Below are positions 15,502 to 15,870 of a DNA stretch of 15,870 bases, one piece after another. The notes beneath the pieces are model-generated. The model had not been told where the DNA came from. It searched no databases and saw only the letters and a list, made by a program, of their open reading frames with translations. The position numbers and the translations under genes are program-made. How positions within the stretch are numbered: the first letter of the stretch is position 1; each line of letters begins with the position of its first letter. The DNA is from Rhodoferax sp. (GTDB lineage Bacteria; Pseudomonadota; Gammaproteobacteria; Burkholderiales; Burkholderiaceae_C): the NCBI GenBank assembly GCA_030833685.1, contig JAURGS010000032.1:1-15870 (forward strand). Reading direction: 5' to 3'.

Positions 15502-15870
15502 TCACTGCTTCTTCATACTTTCAAGCAAGGCTTTCATCGGGTCCTCATCGGCTTGCTTGACGCCATCAGACGGCGGTTGAACACCGAAAAGATTTGCAGC
15601 ATTGGGCGCAGGCGCCGATCCGTAACCTTTGGTGTCGATATTGAGCATGTCCATCACCTGGGCTTCATCGACCTTCTTGACCTTTTCGATGCCGCCGGTG
15701 ACCAGTTCGGGCTTGAACAACAAGACCCCAACCACCACCAATTGCAAAACAATAAAAGCCACCGAGCCCTTCCAGATCTGGCCCGTGGTCACCGCCGGAA
15801 TCAGCTTGCCGGTGACTCTGTCGGTGTAGTCGTTACGGGCAGCCACACTGCGCAGATAGAACAGGGCAAA
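15502..15870 (-). CDS. TRAP transporter large permease (DctM-type), C-terminal part (cut by window edge)
   Basis: The last 122 residues of a protein that continues beyond the right edge; the frame is open to the final base. The first visible residues, FALFYLRSVA, match the conserved TPPFG(F/L)xLFYLR segment of DctM-family permeases, and the following TTGQIWKGSVAFIVLQLVVV is the last hydrophobic segment (about positions 15705-15790). DctM subunits form the ion-driven transport core of TRAP systems, taking up organic acids with a periplasmic binding protein and a DctQ subunit, which would lie outside the window. Unusually, about 65 mostly hydrophilic residues follow the last membrane segment, ending in DPMKALLESMKKQ. 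The substrate cannot be inferred. A GTG inside the visible part could be mistaken for a start, but the upstream match shows the gene extends further. Confidence 0.82.
   Translation of the reverse strand, partial: FALFYLRSVAARNDYTDRVTGKLIPAVTTGQIWKGSVAFIVLQLVVVGVLLFKPELVTGGIEKVKKVDEAQVMDMLNIDTKGYGSAPAPNAANLFGVQPPSDGVKQADEDPMKALLESMKKQ

Overview
The window looks like a stretch of chromosome from a GC-rich betaproteobacterium, most likely Burkholderiales and probably Comamonadaceae. This rests on the style of the proteins (the RibF, HNH endonuclease, LolD and TRAP permease sequences), on the ribF-ileS-lspA block, and on the tight gene packing. It is a judgement by eye; no search was run. There are 14 protein genes, two of them cut by the window edges. 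I see no tRNA, rRNA, CRISPR array, insertion sequence, phage gene or long repeat. No gap between genes exceeds about 210 bases.

Layout. At the left edge, purN (minus strand, N-terminal part only) faces two plus-strand acyl-CoA dehydrogenase genes (336-2680), which look like the two subunits of one heteromeric enzyme. They converge on a small HNH endonuclease gene (2700-3257, minus), which is divergent from ribF-ileS-lspA (3466-7803, plus). In that block each gene overlaps the next, and it ends at a strong hairpin terminator that also serves the quinone oxidoreductase gene coming from the other side (7914-8909, minus). A DMT-family exporter gene (9033-9938, plus) follows.

The right third (9960-15359) is a minus-strand run of six closely spaced genes. 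In transcription order they are a LolC/E-type permease, the LolD ATPase, a TatD-family hydrolase, a spermidine-synthase-like protein, a second DMT transporter and a divergent short-chain dehydrogenase. The first five overlap or lie within 13 bases of each other. At the right edge is the C-terminal part of a TRAP transporter large permease (minus).

How the genes fit together. RibF makes FMN and FAD, IleS charges tRNA-Ile, and LspA removes signal peptides from prolipoproteins. LolC/LolD then extract mature lipoproteins for transport to the outer membrane, so two lipoprotein steps sit in the same window but in separate transcription units. The acyl-CoA dehydrogenase pair is a catabolic module that uses FAD.

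There is no obvious new defence or mobile system here. The points most worth a second look are the split active-site features of the two acyl-CoA dehydrogenases, the short-chain dehydrogenase without the usual Tyr-x-x-x-Lys, the nested inverted repeats around the lolC start codon, the free-standing HNH endonuclease with a TTG start, and the long hydrophilic tail on the TRAP permease.
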